A stretch of 64,000 nt of DNA from Sphingorhabdus lacus. Its GTDB lineage: Bacteria; Pseudomonadota; Alphaproteobacteria; Sphingomonadales; Sphingomonadaceae. The translations under genes and the position numbers were made by a program. Location: positions 2,710,001 to 2,774,000 of the forward strand of contig NZ_CP035733.1 in assembly GCF_009768975.1 (NCBI RefSeq). The letters run 5' to 3'. Below the pieces are notes generated by a model. That model did not search any database. It saw nothing but the letters and a program-made list of their open reading frames with translations, and was not told the DNA's origin. Shown one piece after another: positions 1 to 9,091 of the stretch. The first letter of the stretch is position 1. Every line of letters begins with the position of its first letter.

Positions 1-431
1 GGCAGGTTATCGTTCTTATCCTGTACCCGAAGTGCCGCGATAGCAGCAAACGCAAGGAAGCTAACCGCCGTGATTGTAAAGCTTGCGACAAGTAGCAGTG
101 CTGGCAGAAGATTGTCAGGATCCGCGAGACCAAAGGCGACAGGGATTGATACGTAAAACACATAATCCGCGATACTGTCGAGATAGCCTCCCCATGCGGT
201 TGGCCCATTAATCCTAGCGACTGCGCCGTCCAGTCCGTCAAAAACCCTGCTTGCCACAATAAGGGCGAGAGCTAGAGGCATATATCCACCGGCAACTGCC
301 GCCGCTGCGCCTATTGCCACCATCGCGCCGGAAAGAGTCAGGCAATCTGCTGACGGTCCAACGCGGGCCACGCGAACAGCCACGAAGTTCAGTGGCCGAT
401 CAACCAGCAAACGCAGTTGCGTATCAAACAT
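1..431 (-). CDS. CDP-alcohol phosphatidyltransferase family protein (partial, 3' end outside window)
   Basis: Integral membrane enzyme family that transfers a phosphoalcohol from a CDP-alcohol in phospholipid synthesis. The reading frame begins at an ATG at 431 and runs off the left edge after 143 codons. Around residues 65-90 it carries the family signature D-G-x2-A-R-x7-G-x3-D-x3-D (DGAVAR, then GGYLDSIAD), which holds the metal and CDP ligands. Hydrophobic stretches flank the motif (residues about 35-60 and 100-135). The exact product, such as phosphatidylglycerophosphate or another alcohol, cannot be told. The DUF177 gene lies just upstream on the same strand with a 6-base gap, so co-transcription is likely. 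Confidence 0.85.
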   Translation of the reverse strand, partial: MFDTQLRLLVDRPLNFVAVRVARVGPSADCLTLSGAMVAIGAAAAVAGGYMPLALALIVASRVFDGLDGAVARINGPTAWGGYLDSIADYVFYVSIPVAFGLADPDNLLPALLLVASFTITAVSFLAFAAIAALRVQDKNDNL

Positions 432-437
432 CGCGCA

Positions 438-968
438 TCATTTTTTTTCTAGCTTTTCCTTTAACGAGGCGAGTACGCCGAAAGGACCTGCTTCATCTTC
501 CCCCTTTACACCTGCCGACTTCAAAAGCGCATCGGCATTGGGGCTGCGTGGATAGGGATCAAGCGCAAGTCCCAATGATTGGGCAACAGCTTCACCTAGA
601 TCAATCAGCTGGCCATCGTGGAACATAACATCGCAATCTTCTTCGGCGAGTTCGAACTCGGCTTCTTCGTTTATACGCGGTTCGGGAATGAAGCGGATAG
701 TTACAGCCTCGCTTACTGTGACTGGTACAGGTTCACCGGTGGCAACGCAAGTCTGCGCCAGAACGGCGTTAAGCTCGCCCGTTGCGAATATATCCGATCT
801 CTCGGTGGTCATTGTCAAATCGGCGTCCAGTCGGTCCAGTGCGGCAAGGTCGAACCGTTTGGCCAAGGCTGCACGTTGAGATGCATCTGCGGAAAGATGG
901 ATGCTGCGCATCTTCCCTCCCAGTTCCGATATTTTCAGTTCGTGGCTGAATTCGCTCAGAGTCACCAT
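438..968 (-). CDS. DUF177 / YceD-family protein
   Basis: 176 residues. The middle has the YceD-type signature with Cys74 followed by a T-G-E-P turn (CVATGEPV) and a second Cys about 40 residues later in an acidic stretch (AEEDCDV). The C-terminus has the P-R-S-P-N-A region usual for alphaproteobacterial members. In many bacteria the yceD homologue sits before rpmF and is linked to 23S rRNA metabolism, but no rpmF is next to it here. It overlaps the upstream bc1 chaperone gene by 7 bases, which implies translational coupling. Family assignment is firm; function is not established by this sequence. Confidence 0.85.
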   Translation of the reverse strand: MVTLSEFSHELKISELGGKMRSIHLSADASQRAALAKRFDLAALDRLDADLTMTTERSDIFATGELNAVLAQTCVATGEPVPVTVSEAVTIRFIPEPRINEEAEFELAEEDCDVMFHDGQLIDLGEAVAQSLGLALDPYPRSPNADALLKSAGVKGEDEAGPFGVLASLKEKLEKK

Positions 969-1486
969 AGAGCTTTTCCTGCGGCTAGATCGTTTGGAGC
1001 GATCTCTGAGAGTGCCTGGTCGATTGTCAACAGACCCTGCCTCACATGCACCGCTGCTGAGATGTTTACCGCTTCGCCGCGATATAGGTTGCGCGCAATT
1101 GCATCGTCCAATTTATCCTTACAGGCCAGCGCATCCCGGAAAGCTGTGATTTTACCGCCAACTGAACCCATTATCTTACCGATATGCTTACCCACGATCA
1201 TGTCGCCGACACCTACTTCGCGCAGTTGCCCGTCCATATCGTCCACCAGAACCTCTGTCAGGCGCGCCATATTTCCTGCCTGCGAAGGCTCTTTTTCCAA
1301 CCTTAACAAAACCAGCGAAAACAGCGTTGCAATCATATCAAACCGGCCATCAATGCTATCGGGTACCTGACCCGTTTCGTACCAGTGTGGCTCGCGAGCC
1401 TTGGCCACGATCTGGTTATAGAGTGGAATAACCAGCACTTTGGGATCGGCCTGAGTAGATCTCCAGATATTTTTCCAAAAAGTCAT
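962..1486 (-). CDS. Ubiquinol-cytochrome c chaperone family protein
   Basis: Related to the mitochondrial CBP3/UQCC1 proteins that help assemble cytochrome b of the bc1 complex. The chosen start (MTFWKN) gives 174 residues. An in-frame ATG seven codons upstream, at 1507, is the alternative, and neither has an outstanding ribosome site. The core (residues 20-110) has the helical pattern of the family, including the segment around GRFDMIATLFSLVLLRLE and the conserved D-D-M-D-x-Q-L-R-E-x-G-V-G-D block. It is soluble with no signal peptide. The order chaperone then DUF177 is common in sphingomonads. It is divergent from bamE. Confidence 0.85.
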   Translation of the reverse strand: MTFWKNIWRSTQADPKVLVIPLYNQIVAKAREPHWYETGQVPDSIDGRFDMIATLFSLVLLRLEKEPSQAGNMARLTEVLVDDMDGQLREVGVGDMIVGKHIGKIMGSVGGKITAFRDALACKDKLDDAIARNLYRGEAVNISAAVHVRQGLLTIDQALSEIAPNDLAAGKALW

Positions 1487-1597
1487 CCGCGTTCGTTCCC
1501 ATTGCACTCACCCAGCATTCATCTGGCATTGCATATTGATATTGCTGGCCAACGATGCAATGGCAACGCCTTAGTTTCGTGAAAAGCGGAGAAGTAT

Positions 1598-2071
1598 ATG
1601 CGCAAGTCGCAAATTATGGTTTTGGGCACCCTTGTTACCGCGTTGGTAATGTCGTCGGGCTGTACACGCCTGCGTGCGCATCAAGGCTATATCGGTGACC
1701 AGACCCTTCTGTCCTCTGTCCAGCCGGGAGTGGATAACAAAGATTCGGTGCAAGCGTCGTTGGGACGTCCGACATTTGTTGGTCAGTTTGACAAAAATGA
1801 CTGGTATTATTACGCGCGCGACACACGGCAACTAGCTTTTGCCCAGCCTGCCGCGACTGAGCAATATGTGTTGAAAGTCCGGTTTGATTCAGCGGGGAAC
1901 GTTGCCTCCGTAACGCAGACCGGTAAGGAATTGATCTCCAAGATCAGCCCCGAAGGCGACAAGACACCCACCTTAGGTCGCAATAAGAGCTTCTTCGAAG
2001 ATATTTTTGGAAACATCGGGTCCGTTGGTGCTGGCACTGGTCAGGGTAGTACGCCCAACAGCCCCAATTAA
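1598..2071 (+). CDS. bamE: Outer membrane protein assembly factor BamE (SmpA/OmlA lipoprotein)
   Basis: Small lipoprotein of the beta-barrel assembly machine, acting at the inner face of the outer membrane. Residues 1-22 form a lipoprotein signal ending in a lipobox (S-S-G-C, Cys22). The SmpA/OmlA fold follows: the segment near QPGVDNKDSVQASLGRP matches the family pattern of a charged residue then LG-x-P, followed by a W-Y-Y-Y-A strand. The 157-residue length fits alphaproteobacterial members, which have a longer low-complexity tail rich in Gly, Ser and Pro. It is divergent from the bc1 chaperone gene and convergent with maeB. Confidence 0.92.
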   Translation: MRKSQIMVLGTLVTALVMSSGCTRLRAHQGYIGDQTLLSSVQPGVDNKDSVQASLGRPTFVGQFDKNDWYYYARDTRQLAFAQPAATEQYVLKVRFDSAGNVASVTQTGKELISKISPEGDKTPTLGRNKSFFEDIFGNIGSVGAGTGQGSTPNSPN

Positions 2072-2099
2072 GTAGGAATTTAGCGACGAGAAATACGGG

Positions 2100-4361
2100 T
2101 TATTCCGTAACTGCCGCCGCTGCCAATACCGCCAGTGTGACCAGATCGCTTGTACTTGACGCCATCGTGGCGACCTGCACTTGCTTTTCCATTCCGATCA
2201 ACATGGGCCCTATCACCTGATCACCGCCTAATTCGCGGAGCAGCTTTGCCGACAGATTGGCGGATTGCAAGCCAGGCATCACTAGAACATTTGCTGGCCC
2301 GGACAAGCGACAGAAGGGGTAATTTTTCATCAGTGCGGGATTAAGAGCCACGTCAGGTGGCATGTCACCTTCATATTCAAAGTCCGGACGCCGAGCATCG
2401 AGCATTGCAACCGCATCACGGATATTGTTTAGCCATGTTCCGTGCGGATTGCCGAAAGTCGAAAAGGACAGGAACGCCACACGCGGTACATGGCCCATTC
2501 GCCGGGCGACGGCGGCGGTCTTCTCGGCAATATGCGCCAATTCTTCCGCAGAGGGTCGTTCGTTTACAGTGGTATCTGCAATGAAAACAGTATGGGTCTT
2601 TCCGACCATCACGTGAATACCAAAGGATATCTCACCCTTTTTGGGGTCAAGCACACGGCGTAGTTCGCGTAACGTCTGGCCGAAGGTCCGCGTGACGCCG
2701 GTAATCATGGCGTCGGCCTGATCCATCTGTAACAACAATGCGCCAAATATATTGCGGTCCCGGTTTACCATGCGCTGGATATCACGCCGCAAATAACCTC
2801 GCCGTTGCAGCCGGTTATACAGGCGGTCGACCATCTTTTCCACTAGCGGACTTTGCGCACTATTGTGGATCTCATAATCTTCCGGGTCAGTGCCAAGTTC
2901 GCGCAGCATATCCTTCACGCGCGCGTCGCGCCCGACAAGGACCGGCACGCCATAGCCATCTTGCTTGAATTGGACTGCTGCGCGCAAGACGACATCCTCT
3001 TCAGCTTCCGCAAATATGACACGGCGTGGTTTAGCTCGTGCGGCTTCATATACTTGGGTCAACACCGAATTGGTCGGGTTCAAGCGGGCGCGCAGCTGGG
3101 CGCGATAGGCTGCGATATCCGTTATCGGCTTTTGCGCTACACCCGATTCCATCGCGGCCTTGGCAACAGCGGAGGCGACGATTTCCATCAGGCGCGGATC
3201 AAATGGAGAGGGAATGATATAGTCGCGGCCAAATTTGTGCGACATACCGCCATAGGCGGCGGCAACCTCCTCAGGCACAGTTTCACGGGCGAGTTGCGCC
3301 AGTGCATTTGCAGCGGCAATTTTCATTGGTTCGTTGATGGTCGTCGCGCGGACATCTAGCGCGCCGCGGAAAAGGAAAGGAAAGCAGAGGACATTATTTA
3401 CTTGATTGGGAAAATCCGAACGGCCGGTTGCGATGATTGCATCTGCGCGCGCCGCGCGCGCTACGGGTGGCGAAATTTCCGGATCGGGATTTGCCATTGC
3501 AAAGATGATCGGTTGGCCTGACATCGACCGTACCATATCCGCACTGAGCGCGTTAGCCGCCGATAAGCCCAAGAATACATCCGCACCGACAATAGCCTCA
3601 GCCAGCGTGCGGGTGCTTGTCTTCGCAGCATGTGCCGACTTCCACTGGTCCATGCCTTCGGCCCGGCCCTGATAAATCACACCGGTGCGATCGCACATGA
3701 TGACATTGTCGTGCGGGACGCCCATCGCCTTAATCAGTTCGGTGCAAGCAATAGCTGCTGCGCCTGCGCCGTTGCACACGACTTTGACGTCTTTTAGTGA
3801 GCGACCCGTCAGTTCGCATGCGTTGATCAGGCCTGCCGCCGCAATAATTGCGGTACCATGCTGGTCATCATGGAATACAGGTATGTTCATGCGCTCACGC
3901 AAAGTCTGTTCAATAATGAAGCAGGATGGCGCTGCAATGTCTTCGAGGTTGATCCCGCCAAAAGTCGGCTCAAGTAGTTCGACCGCGTCAATGAAGCGGT
4001 CAACATCTTCGGTCTTAACTTCAATATCAATGGAATCCACGTCGGCAAAACGTTTGAATAGGACCGCCTTGCCCTCCATCACGGGTTTGGATGCGAGAGC
4101 CCCCAAATTACCCATTCCCAGTATCGCAGTGCCGTTTGAAATAACCGCAACAAGATTTCCCTTGGCGGTATAGTCATAGGCAGTGGCTGGATCGTCATAG
4201 ATCGCTTGGACAGGAACCGCGACGCCAGGCGAATAGGCAAGGCTCAGGTCGCGCTGTGTCGCCATGGGTTTGGTGGCGATGATTTCTATTTTGCCCGGAC
4301 GTCCTTGTGAATGGAAATCTAGGGCCTCTTGCGCGGTGAACTGGACATCGCTTTCACTCAT
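2100..4361 (-). CDS. maeB: NADP-dependent malic enzyme with C-terminal phosphotransacetylase-like domain
   Basis: Oxidative decarboxylation of malate to pyruvate with NADP, cytoplasmic. At 753 residues it has the usual length of the bacterial MaeB hybrid. The malic domain (about 20-155) has the S-L-A-Y-S-P-G-V-A-V-P motif, and the F-H-D-D-Q-H-G-T-A metal and substrate motif lies near residue 165. The NAD(P)-binding domain follows with a G-A-G-A-A-A-I-A-C dinucleotide loop near 200. Residues about 430-753 resemble phosphate acetyltransferase (G-x-T-R-T near 550), a domain that is regulatory rather than catalytic in studied homologues. It is transcribed away from mutS across a 104-bp divergent region. 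Confidence 0.96.
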   Translation of the reverse strand: MSESDVQFTAQEALDFHSQGRPGKIEIIATKPMATQRDLSLAYSPGVAVPVQAIYDDPATAYDYTAKGNLVAVISNGTAILGMGNLGALASKPVMEGKAVLFKRFADVDSIDIEVKTEDVDRFIDAVELLEPTFGGINLEDIAAPSCFIIEQTLRERMNIPVFHDDQHGTAIIAAAGLINACELTGRSLKDVKVVCNGAGAAAIACTELIKAMGVPHDNVIMCDRTGVIYQGRAEGMDQWKSAHAAKTSTRTLAEAIVGADVFLGLSAANALSADMVRSMSGQPIIFAMANPDPEISPPVARAARADAIIATGRSDFPNQVNNVLCFPFLFRGALDVRATTINEPMKIAAANALAQLARETVPEEVAAAYGGMSHKFGRDYIIPSPFDPRLMEIVASAVAKAAMESGVAQKPITDIAAYRAQLRARLNPTNSVLTQVYEAARAKPRRVIFAEAEEDVVLRAAVQFKQDGYGVPVLVGRDARVKDMLRELGTDPEDYEIHNSAQSPLVEKMVDRLYNRLQRRGYLRRDIQRMVNRDRNIFGALLLQMDQADAMITGVTRTFGQTLRELRRVLDPKKGEISFGIHVMVGKTHTVFIADTTVNERPSAEELAHIAEKTAAVARRMGHVPRVAFLSFSTFGNPHGTWLNNIRDAVAMLDARRPDFEYEGDMPPDVALNPALMKNYPFCRLSGPANVLVMPGLQSANLSAKLLRELGGDQVIGPMLIGMEKQVQVATMASSTSDLVTLAVLAAAAVTE

Positions 4362-4465
4362 TTTTTTGGCCCTGACCCTTTATTGTCGACTTACACTGCC
4401 CCTAACCTGCTGGCGACGTTAGAGCAAGCATTGCCCCATAGTCTTGCCTTCGCTAACGCAGCTAT

Positions 4466-7072
4466 ATGGCGGGCGATAACAAACCGACACCGATGATGGT
4501 GCAATATCTGGGTCTGAAGGCGAAAGCGGGCGATTGCCTGCTCTTCTACCGGATGGGGGATTTTTTCGAACTTTTTTTCGACGACGCTCGCGTAGCTTCG
4601 GCAACACTTGATATTGCGCTCACATCGCGTGGGGAGCATGATGGCAACCCGATTCCGATGTGCGGCGTTCCGGTGCATGCCGCTGAAGGCTACCTGGCGC
4701 GGCTCATAAAGGCTGGGCATCGAGTCGCCATTGCGGAGCAGACCGAAAGCCCGGAGGAAGCACGTGCACGTGGCGGGTCCAAAACACTTGTTGCCCGAGA
4801 CATCATCCGCTTTGTCACCGCTGGTACGCTGACCGAGGACAGCTTGCTTGATAGTTGGGCATCCAACATGCTTGTGGCAGTGTCGGCGATCGGTGATTCC
4901 GTCGGCATCGCCGCGGCTGATATATCAACAGGCCACTTTGAACTGGTTAATGTGCCTCACGGTGCGCTCGAAGCCGAATTGGCACGGCTAGCCGCCAGCG
5001 AGATTATAGTCACAGATGGATTTATAGGCGCGCCATTGGGAGCGATCCAGCGACCGAACGCAGAATTTGATAGTCTCGCCGGCGAGCAGAGTCTGAAGCA
5101 GCTTTTCATGCTCTCGACGTTAGAAACTATTGGCGCCTTGACTCGCGCTGAGCTGTCTGCGGCGGGGGGATTGCTCGCCTATCTTGGTCATGTTGGCCAA
5201 GGTACTATGCCGTTCTTGAAACTGCCTTTGCACCGTGAAGTACATGACCACCTGTTAATCGATCAGGCTACCCGCGACAGTCTGGAAGTTAACAGTGGTA
5301 CTAAAGGCGGTCGTGCGGGCTCTTTGCTTGCGGAAGTGGACCGGACAATTACCGGCGCAGGGGCGAGACAGTTGGCGACGGATTTGGCCGCTCCCTTGAT
5401 GGACAAAGCACGAATCGACGCGCGCCTTTCATTGGTACAATGGTTCCACGATGCCCCACTGTTGCGCGACGCTATCCGCATGGCACTTCGCCAACTGCCT
5501 GATATCGCCCGTGCTCTTGGCCGCGTGGTCGCGGGACGAGGAAGTCCGCGGGACGTCGGACAAATTCGCGACGGTTTAAACGGTGCTCGCACCTTGCGCG
5601 AAAGACTTGGCAATGCGGATGATCGGCCTCTGTTGCTTGACCAGTTGCTACCCTCGCTTGACGGGCACGGGGCGATGGTGGATCTGTTCACCCGCGCGCT
5701 GGTCGCCGCCCCGCCCACCGACACGGGGCAGGGAGGCTACATCGCCGAAGGCTATGACGCAGCGCTTGATTCCCTGCGCCTTGCCGGGCGTGATGGCCGG
5801 CATGCCATCGCCCAAATGGAAGCGCGCTACCGTGCTTTGACCGGAATTTCGGCGCTCAAGATCCGACACAATGCGGTATTGGGTTATTTCGTCGAGGTTC
5901 CGGCTAAATATGGCGATGCACTTCTGGCGCCCGGAAGCGGATTCACTCACCGTCAGACAATGGCGGGCGCAGTGCGTTTCAATTCACCCGAACTACATGA
6001 AGAAGCAGTTCGCATCACTCAGGCTAGCGGTCATGCGGTTGCGGCAGAAGCGGCCCATCTGGAAGAGTTGATAGTCTATGTACTTGATCGCCGTGACGCG
6101 ATATCTGCGAGCGCCGAAGCGTTAGCTCGAATCGACGTTGCTGCTGCACTCGCGGAACGTGCCGTCGAAGGCGGTTGGTGTCGTCCGACTTTTTCAGATT
6201 CACCGGAACTACATATCGATGGCGGCCGACATCCGGTTGTGGAAAGCGCGCTTTCCAAATCGGGTGACCGATTTATCGCGAATGATTGCACCCTTACTCC
6301 GGACCGTAGGCTTTGGCTCGTTAGCGGCCCTAATATGGGCGGTAAATCAACATTCCTGCGGCAAAATGCGCTAATCGTCCTGCTTGCGCAGGCGGGTAGC
6401 TATGTTCCTGCGTCAGTAGCCCGGTTGGGACTCGTCGATCGGCTGTTTAGCCGCGTCGGGGCGTCCGACAATCTGGCCCGGGGCAGGTCAACTTTCATGG
6501 TCGAAATGGTCGAAACGGCAGCCATTTTGGCACAGGCAACGCCGCGCAGCTTTGTGATATTGGACGAAGTTGGACGCGGCACTTCTACCTACGACGGCCT
6601 CGCCATCGCTTGGGCCGTTGTCGAAGGCATTCACGAAAAAAACCGCTGTCGTTGCCTTTTTGCTACCCATTATCATGAACTGATTCGATTGGCGGAAAGT
6701 TTGGATGCGCTTTCGCTCCACCACGTTCGGGCGAAGGAATATAAAGGCGATCTTGTTTTGCTGCACGAACTTGCAGAAGGTCCTGCTGATCGCAGTTATG
6801 GCATTGCCGTTGCGAAATTGGCGGGACTGCCGCCGTCGGTCATCGCTCGGGCTCAAACGGTGCTCAGTAAGCTTGAGAAGGGTCGGGCTGAGACAGGTGG
6901 ATTGGCAGCTGGCCTTGATGATTTGCCACTTTTTAGCGCCGCTCTTAACTTGGCTGAAGCTAGGGTAGATGTTTTGAGGGACAAGCTGAACGGCCTCGAC
7001 ATCGATTCCCTGAGTCCCCGGGCCGCGCTTGACTTGCTTTATGAGCTCAAGCGCGCGGCGGGTGAGGAGTGA
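4466..7072 (+). CDS. mutS: DNA mismatch repair protein MutS
   Basis: Mismatch recognition ATPase. 868 residues, full length. The N-terminal mismatch-reading motif F33-F34-E35 is present in M-G-D-F-F-E-L. The ATPase domain has Walker A (GPNMGGKST) near residue 621, Walker B (ILDEVGRGTSTYDG) near 698 and the F-A-T-H-Y-H-E-L switch further on. The C-terminus ends in the short dimerisation helices. The start ATG follows a purine-poor leader; no upstream in-frame alternative is better. The next gene is convergent, so mutS is probably transcribed alone. No mutL is seen in the window. Confidence 0.97.
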   Translation: MAGDNKPTPMMVQYLGLKAKAGDCLLFYRMGDFFELFFDDARVASATLDIALTSRGEHDGNPIPMCGVPVHAAEGYLARLIKAGHRVAIAEQTESPEEARARGGSKTLVARDIIRFVTAGTLTEDSLLDSWASNMLVAVSAIGDSVGIAAADISTGHFELVNVPHGALEAELARLAASEIIVTDGFIGAPLGAIQRPNAEFDSLAGEQSLKQLFMLSTLETIGALTRAELSAAGGLLAYLGHVGQGTMPFLKLPLHREVHDHLLIDQATRDSLEVNSGTKGGRAGSLLAEVDRTITGAGARQLATDLAAPLMDKARIDARLSLVQWFHDAPLLRDAIRMALRQLPDIARALGRVVAGRGSPRDVGQIRDGLNGARTLRERLGNADDRPLLLDQLLPSLDGHGAMVDLFTRALVAAPPTDTGQGGYIAEGYDAALDSLRLAGRDGRHAIAQMEARYRALTGISALKIRHNAVLGYFVEVPAKYGDALLAPGSGFTHRQTMAGAVRFNSPELHEEAVRITQASGHAVAAEAAHLEELIVYVLDRRDAISASAEALARIDVAAALAERAVEGGWCRPTFSDSPELHIDGGRHPVVESALSKSGDRFIANDCTLTPDRRLWLVSGPNMGGKSTFLRQNALIVLLAQAGSYVPASVARLGLVDRLFSRVGASDNLARGRSTFMVEMVETAAILAQATPRSFVILDEVGRGTSTYDGLAIAWAVVEGIHEKNRCRCLFATHYHELIRLAESLDALSLHHVRAKEYKGDLVLLHELAEGPADRSYGIAVAKLAGLPPSVIARAQTVLSKLEKGRAETGGLAAGLDDLPLFSAALNLAEARVDVLRDKLNGLDIDSLSPRAALDLLYELKRAAGEE

Positions 7073-7079
7073 TTTAGCC

Positions 7080-8345
7080 CTAGCCCAAACTGAGGAACAG
7101 TCCCGCCAATGCCGCGCTCATCAGGTTGGACAGGGATCCGGCCGCCAATGCTTTGAGGCCCAGCTTTGCGATGACGGGACGCTGGTTGGGCGCCAGTCCA
7201 CCTGTCACGGCCATCTGGATGGCAATCGACGAGAAGTTGGAGAAACCGCACAAGGCGAACGTCACGATCCCGACCGTGGCCGGCGACAAGGTCTTCAGGG
7301 CACCCAGATCAATGAAAGCGACAAATTCGTTGAGGACGATCTTGGTTCCGAACAGCCCGCCGGCTTGCAAAGCCTCGCCCCATGGAACGCCCAGCAAAAA
7401 CATGACCGGCGCAAAGACATAACCGACAATCTGCTGGAAGCTGAGATCGGGCTGGCCAAACAACCCGCCGATTCCTCCCAAAATGCCATTGGCGAGTGCG
7501 ACGAGCGCGACAAAGGCGAGCACCATCGCACCAACGGCAACGGCCAGCTTGACCCCGGTCTGCGCGCCTTGGGCCGCGGCCATGATGATGTTGGCAGGTT
7601 TTTCTTCCCCATCGTCGGCAAGGATTACGGGCTCTTCATCCGGGTGCGGATTGGCAAGGGCAGGGTCGCCTTCGCTGACCGGCATGGGCGGCACGTCGGG
7701 CATCATCAGCTTGGCCATCAAGATGCCGCCCGGTGCCGACATGAAAGCGGCGGCCAGTAAATAGTCGATGCGAATGCCCATGGATGCATAAGCCGCCAAT
7801 ATGGTGCCTGCGACTCCGGCCATACCGACTGTCATCACGCAAAATAGCTGCTCGGGCTTTAGGCTGGCCAGATAGGGACGGATCACAAGCGGCGATTCCG
7901 ACTGGCCGACAAAGATGTTGGCGGCGGCGCACAGGCTTTCGACTTTGGAAATACCCGTTACCTTCTGCAAGCCACCGCCAATCCAGCGGATCACATATTG
8001 CATCAGGCCCAGATAATAGAGGATCGAGATCAGCGACGCGAAGAAGATGATGACGGGCAAGGCCGCAATCGCAAAACTGTTTCCGCCAATTTCGGGTGAT
8101 GCCAGCGGGCCGAAGATGAAGTTGGTTCCCGCTGCCGCATAGCCCAGAAGATTGGACACACCGTTCGACATGACTTCCAGCACCGTCTTGCCCCACGGCA
8201 CATAGAGCACCAGCGCAGCCAGGCTAGCCTGCAACGCAAAGGCGGCACCGACGACGCGAAACTTGATGGCGCGGCGGTTCGACGAAAGCGCAACCGCAAT
8301 CGCCAAAATCACAACCATGCCTGCAAGGCTTAACAAAATTTGCAT
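7080..8345 (-). CDS. nupC: NupC/CNT-family nucleoside:proton symporter
   Basis: Inner membrane concentrative nucleoside transporter. 421 residues with about ten hydrophobic segments. Family hallmarks are visible: the G-Q-S-E-S-P-L-V-I-R-P-Y substrate loop near residue 145, and the F-A-L-C-G-F-S-N-F-S-S-I-A-I-Q re-entrant region near 360. The hydrophilic insert at about 215-245, rich in Pro, Glu and Asp, sits between helices. It is monocistronic by layout: convergent with mutS and divergent from the queuosine precursor transporter gene. Confidence 0.94.
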   Translation of the reverse strand: MQILLSLAGMVVILAIAVALSSNRRAIKFRVVGAAFALQASLAALVLYVPWGKTVLEVMSNGVSNLLGYAAAGTNFIFGPLASPEIGGNSFAIAALPVIIFFASLISILYYLGLMQYVIRWIGGGLQKVTGISKVESLCAAANIFVGQSESPLVIRPYLASLKPEQLFCVMTVGMAGVAGTILAAYASMGIRIDYLLAAAFMSAPGGILMAKLMMPDVPPMPVSEGDPALANPHPDEEPVILADDGEEKPANIIMAAAQGAQTGVKLAVAVGAMVLAFVALVALANGILGGIGGLFGQPDLSFQQIVGYVFAPVMFLLGVPWGEALQAGGLFGTKIVLNEFVAFIDLGALKTLSPATVGIVTFALCGFSNFSSIAIQMAVTGGLAPNQRPVIAKLGLKALAAGSLSNLMSAALAGLFLSLG

Positions 8346-8380
8346 GAAAAACTCCCGACCCCGAGCACTTTACACTCCAC

Positions 8381-8423
8381 CTAGCGTCAACCTCGGTCTT
8401 GCGCCAATAAAATTAGACGCTAG
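8381..8423 (+). promoter_or_regulatory. Inverted repeat in the leader of the queuosine precursor transporter gene
   Basis: Perfect 8-base arms (CTAGCGTC at 8381-8388, GACGCTAG at 8416-8423) are separated by 27 bases. The right arm ends 9 bases before the likely ATG at 8433, where the ribosome site should be, and no clear purine-rich Shine-Dalgarno is visible. It could be an RNA hairpin that masks the start, or a spaced operator in the divergent region with nupC. The match to known preQ1 riboswitches is not convincing by eye. Confidence 0.4.
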
Positions 8424-8432
8424 TCAGTGTCC

Positions 8433-9089
8433 ATGACTGAACAGACCACATCGGGCACTTCTCTGAGTGCCATTCCGCGCTCGCTCTTTGTATTTGCGAT
8501 CTTTTACGGCGGCATGGTTCCCTTGGGTGGGTTTCTGGGGGCAAAGCAGGTGGCAATTGGTCCCCTGGCTGTCGAAGCCGGGATCTTTCCCTTCCTGACA
8601 CTGATCGCGGTATCGAGCGCCATTGCCGAATTGCACGGGCGGGACATTGCCGATCGGCTGGTCCGCTATGGTTTCGTTCCGCTGTTTATCGCGATTGGCC
8701 TATCCTATTTCGTGCTGCAACTGCCGACCGATGCCGGCATGTACGAACCCGCGAAGGAAGCCTTCCCCATCATCGTCGGCCAAAGCGGCCGCATGATGGC
8801 GGCAGGCATTTTGGCCTATGGCGTTTCGGTATCCCTGAATGTCTGGTTGTTTGCGCGGCTGAAAGGGACATCGGGGCGGTTCCTCGCGATACGCGGCTTC
8901 ATTGCAGCGGCGCTTTCGCAAATTGTCGACACGTTGATCTTCATCACTGTCTCCTTCTATGGAGTCCGCCCCATTGCCGAACTCATGATGGGTCAAATGA
9001 TCGCCAAAATCGTCCTGTCGGCGGTGATGGTTCCATTGGTCATTGCGCTTGTAGTGCGTATCGGCCGCAAACTGGATGCGGCGGCCTGA
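8433..9089 (+). CDS. yhhQ: VUT-family queuosine precursor transporter (YhhQ-like)
   Basis: Inner membrane protein of the COG1738 family that imports preQ0/preQ1 for queuosine tRNA modification. It has about six transmembrane segments. Family features include the early [10 protein letters not shown] segment, an I-A-E-L-H-G-R cytosolic turn and the late S-Q-I-V-D-T-L-I-F segment. A GTG two codons upstream (8427) is an alternative start; ATG 8433 is preferred. It is followed after 2 bases by argB, so the two are probably co-transcribed. The substrate is inferred from the family. Confidence 0.88.
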   Translation: MTEQTTSGTSLSAIPRSLFVFAIFYGGMVPLGGFLGAKQVAIGPLAVEAGIFPFLTLIAVSSAIAELHGRDIADRLVRYGFVPLFIAIGLSYFVLQLPTDAGMYEPAKEAFPIIVGQSGRMMAAGILAYGVSVSLNVWLFARLKGTSGRFLAIRGFIAAALSQIVDTLIFITVSFYGVRPIAELMMGQMIAKIVLSAVMVPLVIALVVRIGRKLDAAA

Positions 9090-9091
9090 CG

